A stretch of 63,554 bases of DNA from an uncultured Granulosicoccaceae bacterium (GTDB lineage: Bacteria; Pseudomonadota; Gammaproteobacteria; Granulosicoccales; Granulosicoccaceae), in NCBI GenBank assembly GCA_938006335.1, contig CALLMF010000034.1, positions 1 through 63,554 on the forward strand, in the 5' to 3' direction. The notes beneath the pieces are model-generated. The model saw only the letters and a program-made list of their open reading frames with translations, had not been told where the DNA came from and searched no databases. The position numbers and the translations under genes were made by a program. This document shows positions 30,559-39,369 of this stretch, one piece after another (position 1 is the first letter of the stretch; each line of letters begins with the position of its first letter).

Positions 30559-31284
30559 TCAGGGAGTGGCGGCTGGCGGTGGCTGCCACTCAGGCGGTAC
30601 CGTTTGTATCAGTCCACGACACCGACCTCCTTTTGCAAGCCACGCGTTGAGGGCCGATTGCACCTCACGCTCCCCTCGCGCACCGACCGGCACCTCAGGT
30701 ACGAGATCGATGACGGCTCTCGGGAAGACGAACACCAGGTTCGCGCCTATCGCACTAGGCGCCTTGCCCGGCTCAGGCTTCTCCACGACCTCAAGCACTT
30801 CATCGCCATCACCGAAGCGCACACTCGAACGTGCACTCAGCTCCGCCTCGGGCAAGCGTTTGAGACTGACCGACGCATCGGCATCATGAGACCGGTGATG
30901 GTCCAGCAAGTCCGCATAAAACGTGGCGTCGACCAGGTAGTCCGTCGCGGTGACAAGCACCGGCCCTTGCGACAGCACAGGCATGGCCGCCTGCACGGCA
31001 TCGGCCGTCCCACCCAGACCTGTCTGATACACACAACGCACGCGCCGCTCAGGCGTGTCGCGGAGCGCCGCCCATTGCTCGATCTGCTCGCCAAGGTAAT
31101 TCACCACCAGCACAACGTCTTTGATACCCGCGCTGTGTAGCGACTCGAGGATGTGATCCACAGTCGGACGCCCCTGCCATGGCAGCAAGGGTTTGGGAGT
31201 GGTATCCGTATACGGTCTCAGTCGCGTACCGCGGCCCGCCGCAAGCAGCACGGCGGTATGAACTGGCGTGTGAACAGAGCTCAT
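30559..31284 (-). CDS. Sugar-1-phosphate nucleotidyltransferase
   Basis: Transfers a nucleotide to a sugar-1-phosphate. The 241-residue product has the signature LLAAGRGTRLRPYTDTTPKP, the GLGGTADAV substrate loop, ATDY (metal-binding Asp) and VVEKPE. It has only the catalytic domain, with no left-handed helix repeat. The start overlaps the stop of the GHMP kinase gene upstream by 4 bp, so the kinase product is the likely substrate. If the kinase is a galacturonokinase, this would make a UDP-uronic acid. The base and sugar specificity are inferred only. MurU and RmlA/GlmU-like enzymes are the nearest alternatives. Confidence 0.8.
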   Translation of the reverse strand: MSSVHTPVHTAVLLAAGRGTRLRPYTDTTPKPLLPWQGRPTVDHILESLHSAGIKDVVLVVNYLGEQIEQWAALRDTPERRVRCVYQTGLGGTADAVQAAMPVLSQGPVLVTATDYLVDATFYADLLDHHRSHDADASVSLKRLPEAELSARSSVRFGDGDEVLEVVEKPEPGKAPSAIGANLVFVFPRAVIDLVPEVPVGARGEREVQSALNAWLAKGGRCRGLIQTVPPEWQPPPAATP

Positions 31285-32426
31285 CCCGTCCCCGTCATGA
31301 CCTGCAAGCCAGCAGCAGTGCCCGCCGCAAAGCAGTGCGCACGGTCGGCAAGATCGGGATAACGCGCGAGGTACTGACCAAGCACGTCAGCTGCAATATC
31401 GTCGATTCGACCCTGTTCCACCAACATGACGAGGCATCCGCCATAGCCACCACCCGAAAAACGATTGCCGTACACGCCCCGGGTATTTCCCGCAATTTCG
31501 TGCAAGGCGACCAACCATTCGCTACCCGATTCGTAGAGGGTGATCGAGCTGTGGCAAGAGGCATTCATCAGCTCGCCAAAGCGCGATAGATCCCCTGCCT
31601 TCCAGGCGTTCACTCCATCCGCCACACGCGCCATCTCACCATAGACATGACGTGCTCGACGAGCGAGAGGCGGGTCCAGCGCATCGATACTGGCGGACTC
31701 GCGCCGCTCTGGAGAGACGTCACCAAGACGAGTTGCGCCCGGTTGCAACAATGCGGCCGCGGCATGGCAGTCCGCCACGGGGCGGTTGTAACCGGAGTCG
31801 GCCAGTTCGCGTGACACTCCCGAAAAACACAGTAACCACGCCCCGGCATCAAGAAAACTCCGAGGGTCCGACACGGTATCCGCACAAACAGCGTCGGGGT
31901 CCACGAGGATCAACGCGTTCTCCTGCCCGTGGAGTATCGACAACTGATCCTGTACCCCGTTGGTCAGCCCGAACCAGTCGTGCTCGACCTCACGCACCAG
32001 CTCGACCAGTGCAGGCTTGTCGAGCTGCAGATCATTGACCTCGCACAAGGCTGCGAGGATTGCCAACAGATACGACGCCGAGGAACTCAGTCCGGCGGCA
32101 ATCATCGATCCGCGCATTTGGCAATCCAGACCGCGGGGCAGAGGCCCATGACGTTCATTGAGCACGTACGCCGCCGCTGTGGCATACCGTGCCCATCGGG
32201 GCTGGGTGTCGTTGATATCGCCAAGTGCCGCCTCAAAGACTGACTGGCTGCCGTCGGCAAGAACGGTCGCAAGCTGCAGCGTGGGGGCCGGCAACCGCGA
32301 GCCGAGCAGGCCCGTATGCCGCTCGGTCGTGCGCGCAAGCACGCAACCGCCCTGATGATCGATGTGAGCACCGAGCGGGTTGAACCGATACGGCGCGACA
32401 ACGCGAAACTGACTGGACTCTGGCAC
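31281..32426 (-). CDS. Galacturonokinase-like GHMP sugar kinase
   Basis: GHMP-family anomeric sugar kinase. The 381-residue product has the galactokinase-type entry motif as APYRFNPLGAHIDHQGG, the ATP loop GLSSSAS and the C-terminal GGGYGG. Galactokinases have GEHTDY at the first site; here it is GAHIDH, close to what I recall of plant galacturonokinase (PLGAHIDHQGG). Loss of the Glu would make room for the sugar carboxylate. Galacturonic acid, or another uronic acid, is therefore the favoured substrate. It overlaps the nucleotidyltransferase gene by 4 bp. Plain galactokinase activity is a less likely alternative. Confidence 0.65.
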   Translation of the reverse strand: MPESSQFRVVAPYRFNPLGAHIDHQGGCVLARTTERHTGLLGSRLPAPTLQLATVLADGSQSVFEAALGDINDTQPRWARYATAAAYVLNERHGPLPRGLDCQMRGSMIAAGLSSSASYLLAILAALCEVNDLQLDKPALVELVREVEHDWFGLTNGVQDQLSILHGQENALILVDPDAVCADTVSDPRSFLDAGAWLLCFSGVSRELADSGYNRPVADCHAAAALLQPGATRLGDVSPERRESASIDALDPPLARRARHVYGEMARVADGVNAWKAGDLSRFGELMNASCHSSITLYESGSEWLVALHEIAGNTRGVYGNRFSGGGYGGCLVMLVEQGRIDDIAADVLGQYLARYPDLADRAHCFAAGTAAGLQVMTGTG

Positions 32427-32435
32427 GGGGAACCG

Positions 32436-32462
32436 GGTGACACGCTATGACAGCGTGCCACC
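32436..32462 (-). terminator. Hairpin after pilU
   Basis: GGTG-A-CACGCT (32436-32446) pairs with AGCGTG-C-CACC (32452-32462) around ATGAC, a 10-bp stem with one mismatch. It lies 36 nt past the pilU stop and 10 nt before the start of the kinase gene, so it probably separates the two units. No T-run is present. Confidence 0.5.
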
Positions 32463-32497
32463 CTACCGCATGTCAACTGGAGAGAGGCAAGGACCTC

Positions 32498-33670
32498 CTA
32501 GCCGACCATGCGGTGACCCGGATCGTGATCGGAGTCGTCCTCGAGCGTCATGGAACTCGAGATCATGTCGTCGACGGCGGAGGAAGATCCGCCTTCGAGC
32601 TTGATACGCAAGCGCAGGTCGTTGACCGAGTCGGCATTGCGCATGGCCTCTTCGATCGTGATGGCGTTTTCCTGAAGCAGCTCGAACAGGGCCTGGTCAA
32701 AGGTCTGCATGCCCTGGTCCTTGCTCTTGGCCATCAGCGTCTTGATCTCGTGAATCTCGCCTTTCATGATCAGATCCGACATCAGCGGTGTATTCAGCAA
32801 CACCTCGACAGCGCAACGACGCCCCTTCCCACTGGGAGTGGGCAATAGTCGCTGTGAGATAAACGCCTTGCAGTTCAACGACAAGTCCAGCAGCAGCTGC
32901 TTGTGTCGAGATTCCGGAAAGAAGTTGATGATGCGGTCGAAGGCCTGATTCGAGTTGTTGGCGTGCAGCGTGGCCAGACACAGGTGTCCGGTTTCTGCGA
33001 AGGCAATGGCGTGTTCCATCGTCTTCTGGTCACGAATCTCGCCAATCAGGATGACATCCGGCGCCTGACGCAGCGTGTTCTTCAACCCGATCTCGAAACT
33101 CTCGGTGTCCGTACCCACTTCACGCTGGGTCACAATGCAGCCCTTGTGGTGGTGAACGAACTCCACCGGATCCTCGATCGTGATGATGTGACCGTTGGAG
33201 TTCTCGTTGCGGTAGTCGATCATGGACGCGAGACTGGTGGACTTGCCCGAACCGGTACCGCCGACAAAGATCACGAGTCCGCGCTTTGTCATTGCGATCT
33301 GCTGCAGCACATCCGGCAGGTGCAGGTCCTCGAAAGACGGGATTTCGTTCGGGATGATCCTGACCACGAGACCCGCACTGCCGCGCTGCACCAGTGCATT
33401 CACTCGAAAGCGGGAGATATCCGGCAAGGCGATCGCGAAATTGCACTCCTTGCTCGTCTTGAACTCTTCACGCTCGGCCTCGGTCATCAGGCTCTGGGCG
33501 AGTGCCAGTGTGTGCTCGGCCGTGAGCTTCTTGTCCATCACCGGCTTGACCTTGCCGTGGATGCGCATGGCAGGCGCTGCACCGGCAATGATGAATAGAT
33601 CTGATCCGCCATTCTTGTACAGATTGACGAGCAAATCGTCCATGAAGCGCTTCGCGACCTTAAGGTCCAT
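32498..33670 (-). CDS. pilU: Type IV pilus retraction ATPase paralogue PilU
   Basis: Hexameric secretion-type ATPase that helps PilT retract pili. The 390-residue product has Walker A GGTGSGKST, the Asp-box ITIEDPVEF, Walker B-like VILIGEIRD and the His-box TGHLCLATLHANNS. Its C-terminal extension beyond PilT length is typical of PilU. ATG 33670 has GAGGA seven bases upstream, better than GTG 33673. It lies 41 nt after pilT on the same strand. Confidence 0.95.
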   Translation of the reverse strand: MDLKVAKRFMDDLLVNLYKNGGSDLFIIAGAAPAMRIHGKVKPVMDKKLTAEHTLALAQSLMTEAEREEFKTSKECNFAIALPDISRFRVNALVQRGSAGLVVRIIPNEIPSFEDLHLPDVLQQIAMTKRGLVIFVGGTGSGKSTSLASMIDYRNENSNGHIITIEDPVEFVHHHKGCIVTQREVGTDTESFEIGLKNTLRQAPDVILIGEIRDQKTMEHAIAFAETGHLCLATLHANNSNQAFDRIINFFPESRHKQLLLDLSLNCKAFISQRLLPTPSGKGRRCAVEVLLNTPLMSDLIMKGEIHEIKTLMAKSKDQGMQTFDQALFELLQENAITIEEAMRNADSVNDLRLRIKLEGGSSSAVDDMISSSMTLEDDSDHDPGHRMVG

Positions 33671-33711
33671 CACTCTTTCCTCGCAAATGGGTGTGTGGAG
33701 CTAGCCGCTGA

Positions 33712-34749
33712 CTAGTTCAAGCTGTCCGGGTTCTGTGCCTTCTTGCGTGCTTCTGCAAGATCCACGACTCCACGGTTGAGCAGTTCCTTGAGATTCTGAT
33801 CCAGCGTCTGCATGCCTGCGCCCTGACCGGTCTGGATGGCCGAGTACATCTGCGCGACCTTGTCTTCACGGATCAGGTTACGAATGGCAGGCGTCCCGAT
33901 CATGATTTCGTGCGCTGCCACTCGACCGCCGCCGTTCTTCTTCATCAGCGTTTGCGAGATGACCGCGCGCAGGGACTCCGACAACATCGACCGCACCATC
34001 GGCTTCTCGCCAGCCGGGAATACATCGACGATTCGATCGACGGTCTTGGCGGCAGAGCTCGTGTGCAGAGTGCCAAACACCAGGTGGCCGGTTTCTGCCG
34101 CGGTCAGTGCCAGGGAGATCGTCTCCATGTCACGCATCTCACCAACGAGGATGACATCGGGGTCTTCCCGCAAGGCGGATCGCAACGCGTGTGAGAATCC
34201 CATCGTGTCGCGATGCACTTCACGCTGGTTGATCAGACACTTCTTGGACTCGTGCACGAATTCGATCGGATCCTCGATGGTGAGGATGTGTCCGAGCTCG
34301 CTCTCGTTCTTGTAGTCCATCATCGCCGCCAGCGTCGTGGACTTGCCCGAACCCGTGGGACCGGTAACCAGCACGATGCCTCGTGGAAAGCTCGCGATCT
34401 CCTGGAAGATCTTCGGCGCACCCAGTTGCTCGAGACTGAGGATCTCCGTGGGGATGGTTCTGAACACGGCGCCGCAGCCGCGGTTCTGGTTGAAGGCGTT
34501 GACACGAAAACGTGCCGTTTCGGGAATCTCGAACGAGAAATCGGTCTCGAGCTTCTCTTCGAAATCCTTGCGCTGCTTGTCGTTCATGATGTCGTACACC
34601 ATCGCCTGAACCGCGGCGTGGTCCAGAGCCGGCACGTTGACGCGCCTCATGTCACCATCGACCCGTATCATCGGCGGAAGGCCGGCTGAAAGGTGCATGT
34701 CCGAAGCGCCGTTTTTAACGCCAAAGGTCAGAAGCTGAGCGATATCCAT
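33712..34749 (-). CDS. pilT: Type IV pilus retraction ATPase PilT
   Basis: Motor that depolymerises type IV pili for twitching. The 345-residue product has Walker A GPTGSGKSTT, ILTIEDPIEFVHESK, VILVGEMRD and the C-terminal region typical of PilT (AIRNLIREDK). The start (MDIAQLLTFGVKNGASDMHL) is the standard one, although no strong ribosome site precedes it. Followed by pilU and divergent from yggS, as in Pseudomonas. Confidence 0.97.
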   Translation of the reverse strand: MDIAQLLTFGVKNGASDMHLSAGLPPMIRVDGDMRRVNVPALDHAAVQAMVYDIMNDKQRKDFEEKLETDFSFEIPETARFRVNAFNQNRGCGAVFRTIPTEILSLEQLGAPKIFQEIASFPRGIVLVTGPTGSGKSTTLAAMMDYKNESELGHILTIEDPIEFVHESKKCLINQREVHRDTMGFSHALRSALREDPDVILVGEMRDMETISLALTAAETGHLVFGTLHTSSAAKTVDRIVDVFPAGEKPMVRSMLSESLRAVISQTLMKKNGGGRVAAHEIMIGTPAIRNLIREDKVAQMYSAIQTGQGAGMQTLDQNLKELLNRGVVDLAEARKKAQNPDSLN

Positions 34750-34783
34750 GAGGGTTATTGATTGCGAACTTGGGTCGGCTATC

Positions 34784-34796
34784 GGTCAATCTGACC
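34784..34796. promoter_or_regulatory. Small palindrome in the pilT/yggS divergent gap
   Basis: GGTCA and TGACC flank ATC (34784-34796), 35 nt before the pilT start. The position suits an operator, and the TTGACC inside it could also serve as a -35 towards pilT, but no good -10 follows. Support is weak. Confidence 0.25.
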
Positions 34797-34935
34797 AATT
34801 TGTTAGCCGGAACACGTCACGGCTTGACGTATCCGACAAATGCGGCGCTCGCTACCCCGGTGACCCGGTGCCCGATCCGATGCCCGACACGCACTCTCAC
34901 CAACCAGAAATCCGCCACCCGATCCTTTGCTCTCC

Positions 34936-35664
34936 ATGTCTGACCCCATCACGACACGCCTGACAGCCGTGCAGGCATCAATCCGCGAACTCGAGCAACG
35001 CTACGGGCGTGCGAGCGGCGATGTCACCCTGCTAGCGGTCAGCAAGACCAAACCTGTCGGCGACATTCGCGCTGCCATGGCCGCCGGACAACGCAGCTTC
35101 GGTGAGAACTACGTTGATGAGGCGATCACAAAAATTCACGAAATCGGGCGCAACGCAGAGGATGGCAGCCCACTGAGCTGGCATTTCATCGGCGCCATTC
35201 AGTCACGCAAGGCCAGAGACATTGCCACGCATTTCGATTGGGCTCACGGGGTTGATCGGGCCAAGGTTGCAGAGCGGTTGTCGCGCGCACGCGTCGAGGC
35301 AGCACTTCCGCCACTGGACATCTGCCTGCAAGTCGCTCTGGATGACGAGCCCGGCAAAGCCGGCGTTGCACCAGAAGATCTTGCAGAACTTGCGCAGCTT
35401 GCCTCCGCCCTGCCCGGTTTGCGCCTGCGCGGGCTGATGGCCATCCCTGCGCCACGCACGGAACTGGAGCGGCAACGTGACGTCTTTGCTCACCTGGCGA
35501 GTCTTCTCAAGGATCTGGCAACGCTCTACACGTCGATGGACACACTCTCTTGCGGCATGTCGGGCGACCTTGAAGCAGCGATCGCGGAAGGGGCAACTCT
35601 CGTGCGGGTGGGTACCGCCATTTTCGGTGCCAGGGACGCGTCTGCACGCACGTCTAACGACTAG
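34936..35664 (+). CDS. yggS: PLP homeostasis protein YggS/PLPBP
   Basis: Pyridoxal-phosphate-binding protein that buffers free PLP. The 242-residue product has LLAVSKTKP with the PLP Lys, GENYVDEA, WHFIGAIQSRK and LSCGMSGDLEAAI. ATG 34936 gives the usual length; an ATG 9 nt upstream is also possible. It starts the yggS-tal-proC-yggT run and is divergent from pilT. Confidence 0.95.
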   Translation: MSDPITTRLTAVQASIRELEQRYGRASGDVTLLAVSKTKPVGDIRAAMAAGQRSFGENYVDEAITKIHEIGRNAEDGSPLSWHFIGAIQSRKARDIATHFDWAHGVDRAKVAERLSRARVEAALPPLDICLQVALDDEPGKAGVAPEDLAELAQLASALPGLRLRGLMAIPAPRTELERQRDVFAHLASLLKDLATLYTSMDTLSCGMSGDLEAAIAEGATLVRVGTAIFGARDASARTSND

Positions 35665-35733
35665 CGACTGCTGATGGCCTCGCCCGCACTCGCAAGGCCT
35701 TGAACAGGAAACCAACTTGATACACTTGACACC

Positions 35734-36849
35734 ATGAGCAATCAAAATCCCCTCCCGGCAGTCCTGGACGCCGGCCAGAGCATCTGGCTTGATTTCATTC
35801 AGAAGAGTCTTCTGGATGGCGAGCTGCAGCGCATGATCAGTGAAGACCGGATCATGGGCTTGACGTCCAACCCCGCCATCTTCGAACAGGCCATTGCCAA
35901 TACCGACGAATACGACGCCGAGATTGCCCGACTGGTCAACGAGCAACCTGCGCTTGAAGGTCTCGAGCTGTTCAATCACCTTGCCATACCGGACATACAG
36001 GCTGCCGCCGATGCCTTTCGTGACACCTGGGAAGCCACCGACGGCCTCGATGGCATGGTCAGCTTCGAAGTCGCGCCGGATCTTGCACACGACGCTGCTG
36101 GCACGGTTGCCATGGCCAAGGATCTCTGGGCGCGCATTGATCGTCCCAACGTCATGATCAAGGTGCCCGGCACCGAAGCCGGCGTACAGGCCTTCGAGGA
36201 CATCACCGCTCTCGGTATCAATGTCAACGTTACCCTGCTGTTCAGCGTGAGCCGCTACCGCGACATTGCGCTCGCGTGGATTCGTGGCCTGGAGCGCTGT
36301 CACGCAGCCGGCCTGCCGCTGAATCGCTTGCATTCGGTCGCCAGTTTCTTTGTCAGCCGCGTGGACAGCGAAGTCGACAGGGCATTGGAAGCCAAGGGTG
36401 GAGACGCAGCCATGGCCCTGCGTGGCAAGATCGCAATCGCCAATGCCAAGGTGGCCTACGGTCACTTCGCCAACCTGTTCGGCAGCGCCGCATTCGAAAA
36501 GCTGCGCGCCCAGGGTGCCAATCCGCAACGCCTGCTGTGGGCCAGCACGGGCACCAAGAATCCCGACTACTCCGATGTGCTCTACATCGAGGAGCTCATC
36601 GGCCCCGACACCGTCAACACCGTCCCGCCGAAAACACTCGACGCGTTTCGTGACCACGGCTCAGTGGCCCCCAAGCTCACTCAGGGCCTGGCCGACGCCA
36701 GCAAGCAACTCGCGGCGCTCGCAGAAGTCGGCGTGTCCCTCGGGGATATCACCGACAAGCTGGAGGCCGACGGCATCGCCTCGTTCACCGAGGCCTTTGA
36801 TCGCCTGCTCGAAGCCATCGCGAGCGAGCGCGCACGGGTCGCGAGCTAG
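35734..36849 (+). CDS. tal: Transaldolase
   Basis: Transfers a dihydroxyacetone unit in the non-oxidative pentose phosphate pathway. The 371-residue product has the start motif GQSIWLDFI and LTSNPAIFEQA. The Schiff-base Lys lies in NVMIKVPGT and the sugar-phosphate site in WASTGTKNP. Length and motifs fit the longer tal subfamily known from actinobacteria and cyanobacteria rather than the E. coli TalB type. It interrupts the usual yggS-proC adjacency of Pseudomonas. Confidence 0.95.
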   Translation: MSNQNPLPAVLDAGQSIWLDFIQKSLLDGELQRMISEDRIMGLTSNPAIFEQAIANTDEYDAEIARLVNEQPALEGLELFNHLAIPDIQAAADAFRDTWEATDGLDGMVSFEVAPDLAHDAAGTVAMAKDLWARIDRPNVMIKVPGTEAGVQAFEDITALGINVNVTLLFSVSRYRDIALAWIRGLERCHAAGLPLNRLHSVASFFVSRVDSEVDRALEAKGGDAAMALRGKIAIANAKVAYGHFANLFGSAAFEKLRAQGANPQRLLWASTGTKNPDYSDVLYIEELIGPDTVNTVPPKTLDAFRDHGSVAPKLTQGLADASKQLAALAEVGVSLGDITDKLEADGIASFTEAFDRLLEAIASERARVAS

Positions 36850-36894
36850 TCGACATGCGTTGCACTCGATAAACGCTTACCGGAAGCTCTGCTC

Positions 36895-37746
36895 ATGCGC
36901 TGGCTTTTCATTGGTGGGGGCAACATGGCCACCAGCCTGATCGGCGGCCTTGTCGCTTCGGGTGCGCGGGCCTCGGACATTGCGGTGGTCGATCCTTCCG
37001 AACCCACACGGGAAAGACTGACGCAGCAGTTGACGGTGCGCACGGCTGCCAGCCTGGACCTGCTGTTCGCCGCAGATGCACACTGGCGCGCAGCAAACGA
37101 CGGGGATCTGGGGGTGGTACTGGCGGTCAAGCCCAACGTGGCACTCGCTGCCTGCACTGCACTCGCTAACGCAGGCTTTACAGGCAGCCCCGCCTTGCTG
37201 TCGGTCGCGGCAGGTGTGCGGTGCAGCTCCTTGCAACGTTGGTTGGGTCAGGACACTCGCTGGTGCGTGATGCGCTGCATGCCCAACACCCCCTCGCTGA
37301 TCGGAAAAGGCGCCAGCGCACTGTATGCCGCGGATGCGTCTGCAACTCAAGCAGACGCGGCGCTGAACCTGCTCAACGCGGTCGGTACCGCCATCAGCGT
37401 GAACGCCGAGCCCGATATCGACGCGGTTACCGCGCTCTCAGGTAGCGGGCCTGCCTATGTGTTTCGTCTCGCGGAGCTGATGATCGAGAACGGCAAGGCG
37501 CTCGGACTCGATGCCGCGCAGGCGACACGCCTTGGTATAGCGACCATCGAAGGCGCGGCGGCAATGATGCAAGCTGGCGAAGACGACCCGGCGACACTGC
37601 GCCGTAAGGTCACCTCTCCCGGCGGCACCACCCAGGCTGCGCTGGAAGCTTTCAGCGTGGCTGGGCTCGACGACTGCATTCGACAGGGCATGGCGGCTGC
37701 CAGCGCCCGCGCACACGAACTTGGCGAAGAGATGGACTCGGCATAG
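36895..37746 (+). CDS. proC: Pyrroline-5-carboxylate reductase
   Basis: Last step of proline synthesis. The 283-residue product has the NAD(P) fold FIGGGNMATSLIGGL and VKPNVA. RCMPNTP and the signature SGSGPAYVFRLAELM, ending in the VTSPGGTTQAAL region, complete the family pattern. Lies between tal and yggT on the plus strand. Confidence 0.96.
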   Translation: MRWLFIGGGNMATSLIGGLVASGARASDIAVVDPSEPTRERLTQQLTVRTAASLDLLFAADAHWRAANDGDLGVVLAVKPNVALAACTALANAGFTGSPALLSVAAGVRCSSLQRWLGQDTRWCVMRCMPNTPSLIGKGASALYAADASATQADAALNLLNAVGTAISVNAEPDIDAVTALSGSGPAYVFRLAELMIENGKALGLDAAQATRLGIATIEGAAAMMQAGEDDPATLRRKVTSPGGTTQAALEAFSVAGLDDCIRQGMAAASARAHELGEEMDSA

Positions 37747-37785
37747 CCGCCGCCACTCTGATCCACACTCACAGGAACTCCCAGA

Positions 37786-38388
37786 ATGACCGGACCGGCG
37801 CTCAGCTCCCTTGGTTTCATCATCGGCACGCTGCTCAATCTCTACGCGATGGTGGTGGCGCTGCGATTCGTCATGCAGGCGGTACGCGCTGACTACTACA
37901 ACCCGATCGCGCAGTTTGTCGTGCGCGTGACAGACCCCTTGCTGGTACCCATGCGCCGAGTCATCCCGGCGATTGCCGGCTACGACACCTCATCACTGTT
38001 GCTTGCGTTTCTGGTACTCACGTTCAAGCTGTTTGCGTTCAAGCTGTTGTCGCTGGGTTTTGCGCCCGCATTCGGCAAGATGCTCAATCCGGCAACAGAA
38101 GCCGCTCCCCTGCTGTTCTATTTCGCGTTCATCGATCTGGTGCATCTGCTGTTCAATATCTTCATCTTCTCGCTCTTCATACAAGCTCTGCTGAGTTGGC
38201 TGCCCAATTCACAAGGCAATCCCGCGAGCGGGCTTCTGCATGCGATCACCGCTCCGGTGCTCAGGCCCTTGCAACGTGTCATCCCGCCTATCGGTGGTCT
38301 CGACTTGTCCACGCTGATCGCGATCATTGGCTTGTTTGCAGCGCAGAAGTTTGTCGACGGCGTGCTTCTACAGTTTGCTGGCGCTTGA
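37786..38388 (+). CDS. yggT: YggT family integral membrane protein
   Basis: The 200-residue product has two YggT repeats, each with hydrophobic helices and a DPLLxPxRRxIPxxxGxD-type loop: DPLLVPMRRVIPAIAGYD and APVLRPLQRVIPPIGGLD. The family is linked with osmotic or potassium-related phenotypes, but its mechanism is open. The place after proC is conserved across proteobacteria. About 240 bp follow before the HU gene; I see no gene in them and no certain promoter. Confidence 0.93.
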   Translation: MTGPALSSLGFIIGTLLNLYAMVVALRFVMQAVRADYYNPIAQFVVRVTDPLLVPMRRVIPAIAGYDTSSLLLAFLVLTFKLFAFKLLSLGFAPAFGKMLNPATEAAPLLFYFAFIDLVHLLFNIFIFSLFIQALLSWLPNSQGNPASGLLHAITAPVLRPLQRVIPPIGGLDLSTLIAIIGLFAAQKFVDGVLLQFAGA

Positions 38389-38631
38389 AGCGACCGGCAC
38401 TTCTTGCGCGTTCGGGGGGCGTAAACCTCTACAAAAATCAGTGTTTTCGGGACGCCTTAGCACGAAAGCCTGAAAAAACAGCGGTTATTGCAATTGAATG
38501 CAGAAACTTTCATGCTAAGCGCGCATCTTTCGTGATACCGTGCGCGCGCCTCGCGACCGGAGCACACAGGCTCAGCCAACCAAGCCGGTACGCGTTGCAC
38601 TCACTCAAGCCATAGCTATTCAGGAGCATCC

Positions 38632-39072
38632 ATGGCCGCAAAGAAGAAGGCGTCTGCCAAGAAGAAGGCAACAGCCAAGCGCGCACCGGTACGTAAGAAA
38701 GCAGCCAGCAAGAAGGCAGCTGGAAAGAAGAAAGCAGCCTCCAAGAAAAAAGCGGCGGCCGGCGCCGACAAGAAGCCGCCCACCAAGTCGGAGATCCTCA
38801 CCTCGATCGCTGACAGCACGGATCTCTCACGCAAGCAGGTCCAGTCGGTTTTCGACTCGCTCAACGATCTGATCCAGGACAACCTGAAGCCGCGTGGACC
38901 GGGCTACTTCAGCGTTCCCGGCCTCATGAAGATCCGCGTCAACAAGAAGCCCGCCACCAAGGCACGCAAAGGCATCAACCCGTTCACCGGCGAGGAGACC
39001 ATCTTCAAGGCAAAGCCGGCACGCAAGGTCGTCAAGATCGTCGCCCTCAAGAACCTCAAGGACATGGTCTGA
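38632..39072 (+). CDS. HU-family DNA-binding protein with Lys/Ala-rich tail
   Basis: Nucleoid protein. The 146-residue product has a histone H1-like N-terminal tail (about 1-50) built of KKA/AKK repeats. An HU/IHF-type core follows (from about 51), with GYFSVPGLMKI and the DNA-contact arm ARKGINPFTGEE. Ordinary HU is about 90 residues, so the tail is an addition, as in some other proteobacterial HU-like proteins. A clear AGGAG site precedes the ATG, and a strong hairpin follows the stop, so it is probably a single-gene unit. Confidence 0.93.
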   Translation: MAAKKKASAKKKATAKRAPVRKKAASKKAAGKKKAASKKKAAAGADKKPPTKSEILTSIADSTDLSRKQVQSVFDSLNDLIQDNLKPRGPGYFSVPGLMKIRVNKKPATKARKGINPFTGEETIFKAKPARKVVKIVALKNLKDMV

Positions 39073-39106
39073 GGACCTCGCATCCTTGATGTCGCCATAG
39101 GAAGAG

Positions 39107-39137
39107 ACCGGCTGGCGCGTTCATCGCGCCAGCCGGT
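39107..39137 (+). terminator. Strong hairpin after the HU gene
   Basis: A perfect 13-bp stem, ACCGGCTGGCGCG (39107-39119) with its complement at 39125-39137, around TTCAT. It starts 34 nt after the HU stop and is followed by ACTTTG, a very short T-stretch. The remaining 230 bp to gspC show no gene. Confidence 0.75.
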
Positions 39138-39369
39138 ACTTTGACCTCCCGGACAGCGCGCGACTACGCGCCGTCGGTGCTCGAACCCAGGAGCCAGTGA
39201 TACAGCCGACGCAGCCGACATATCGTCAATAATCTGGCGATACAGGCATCACACACAAAGACCTGTTGACTGACGATCAGGCAATCAAAAGAAACTTGTC
39301 GCCGATCTGGCGTCAAACTTGATTCTCTGCACCGATCCGCTTCACTGAAGCGTACCTCTCGGTATCCGC

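Noticed and set aside
35203..36657. Long minus-strand frame (484 codons) opposite yggS and tal
   Set aside because: It crosses two well-supported genes and the gap between them, without any recognisable motif.
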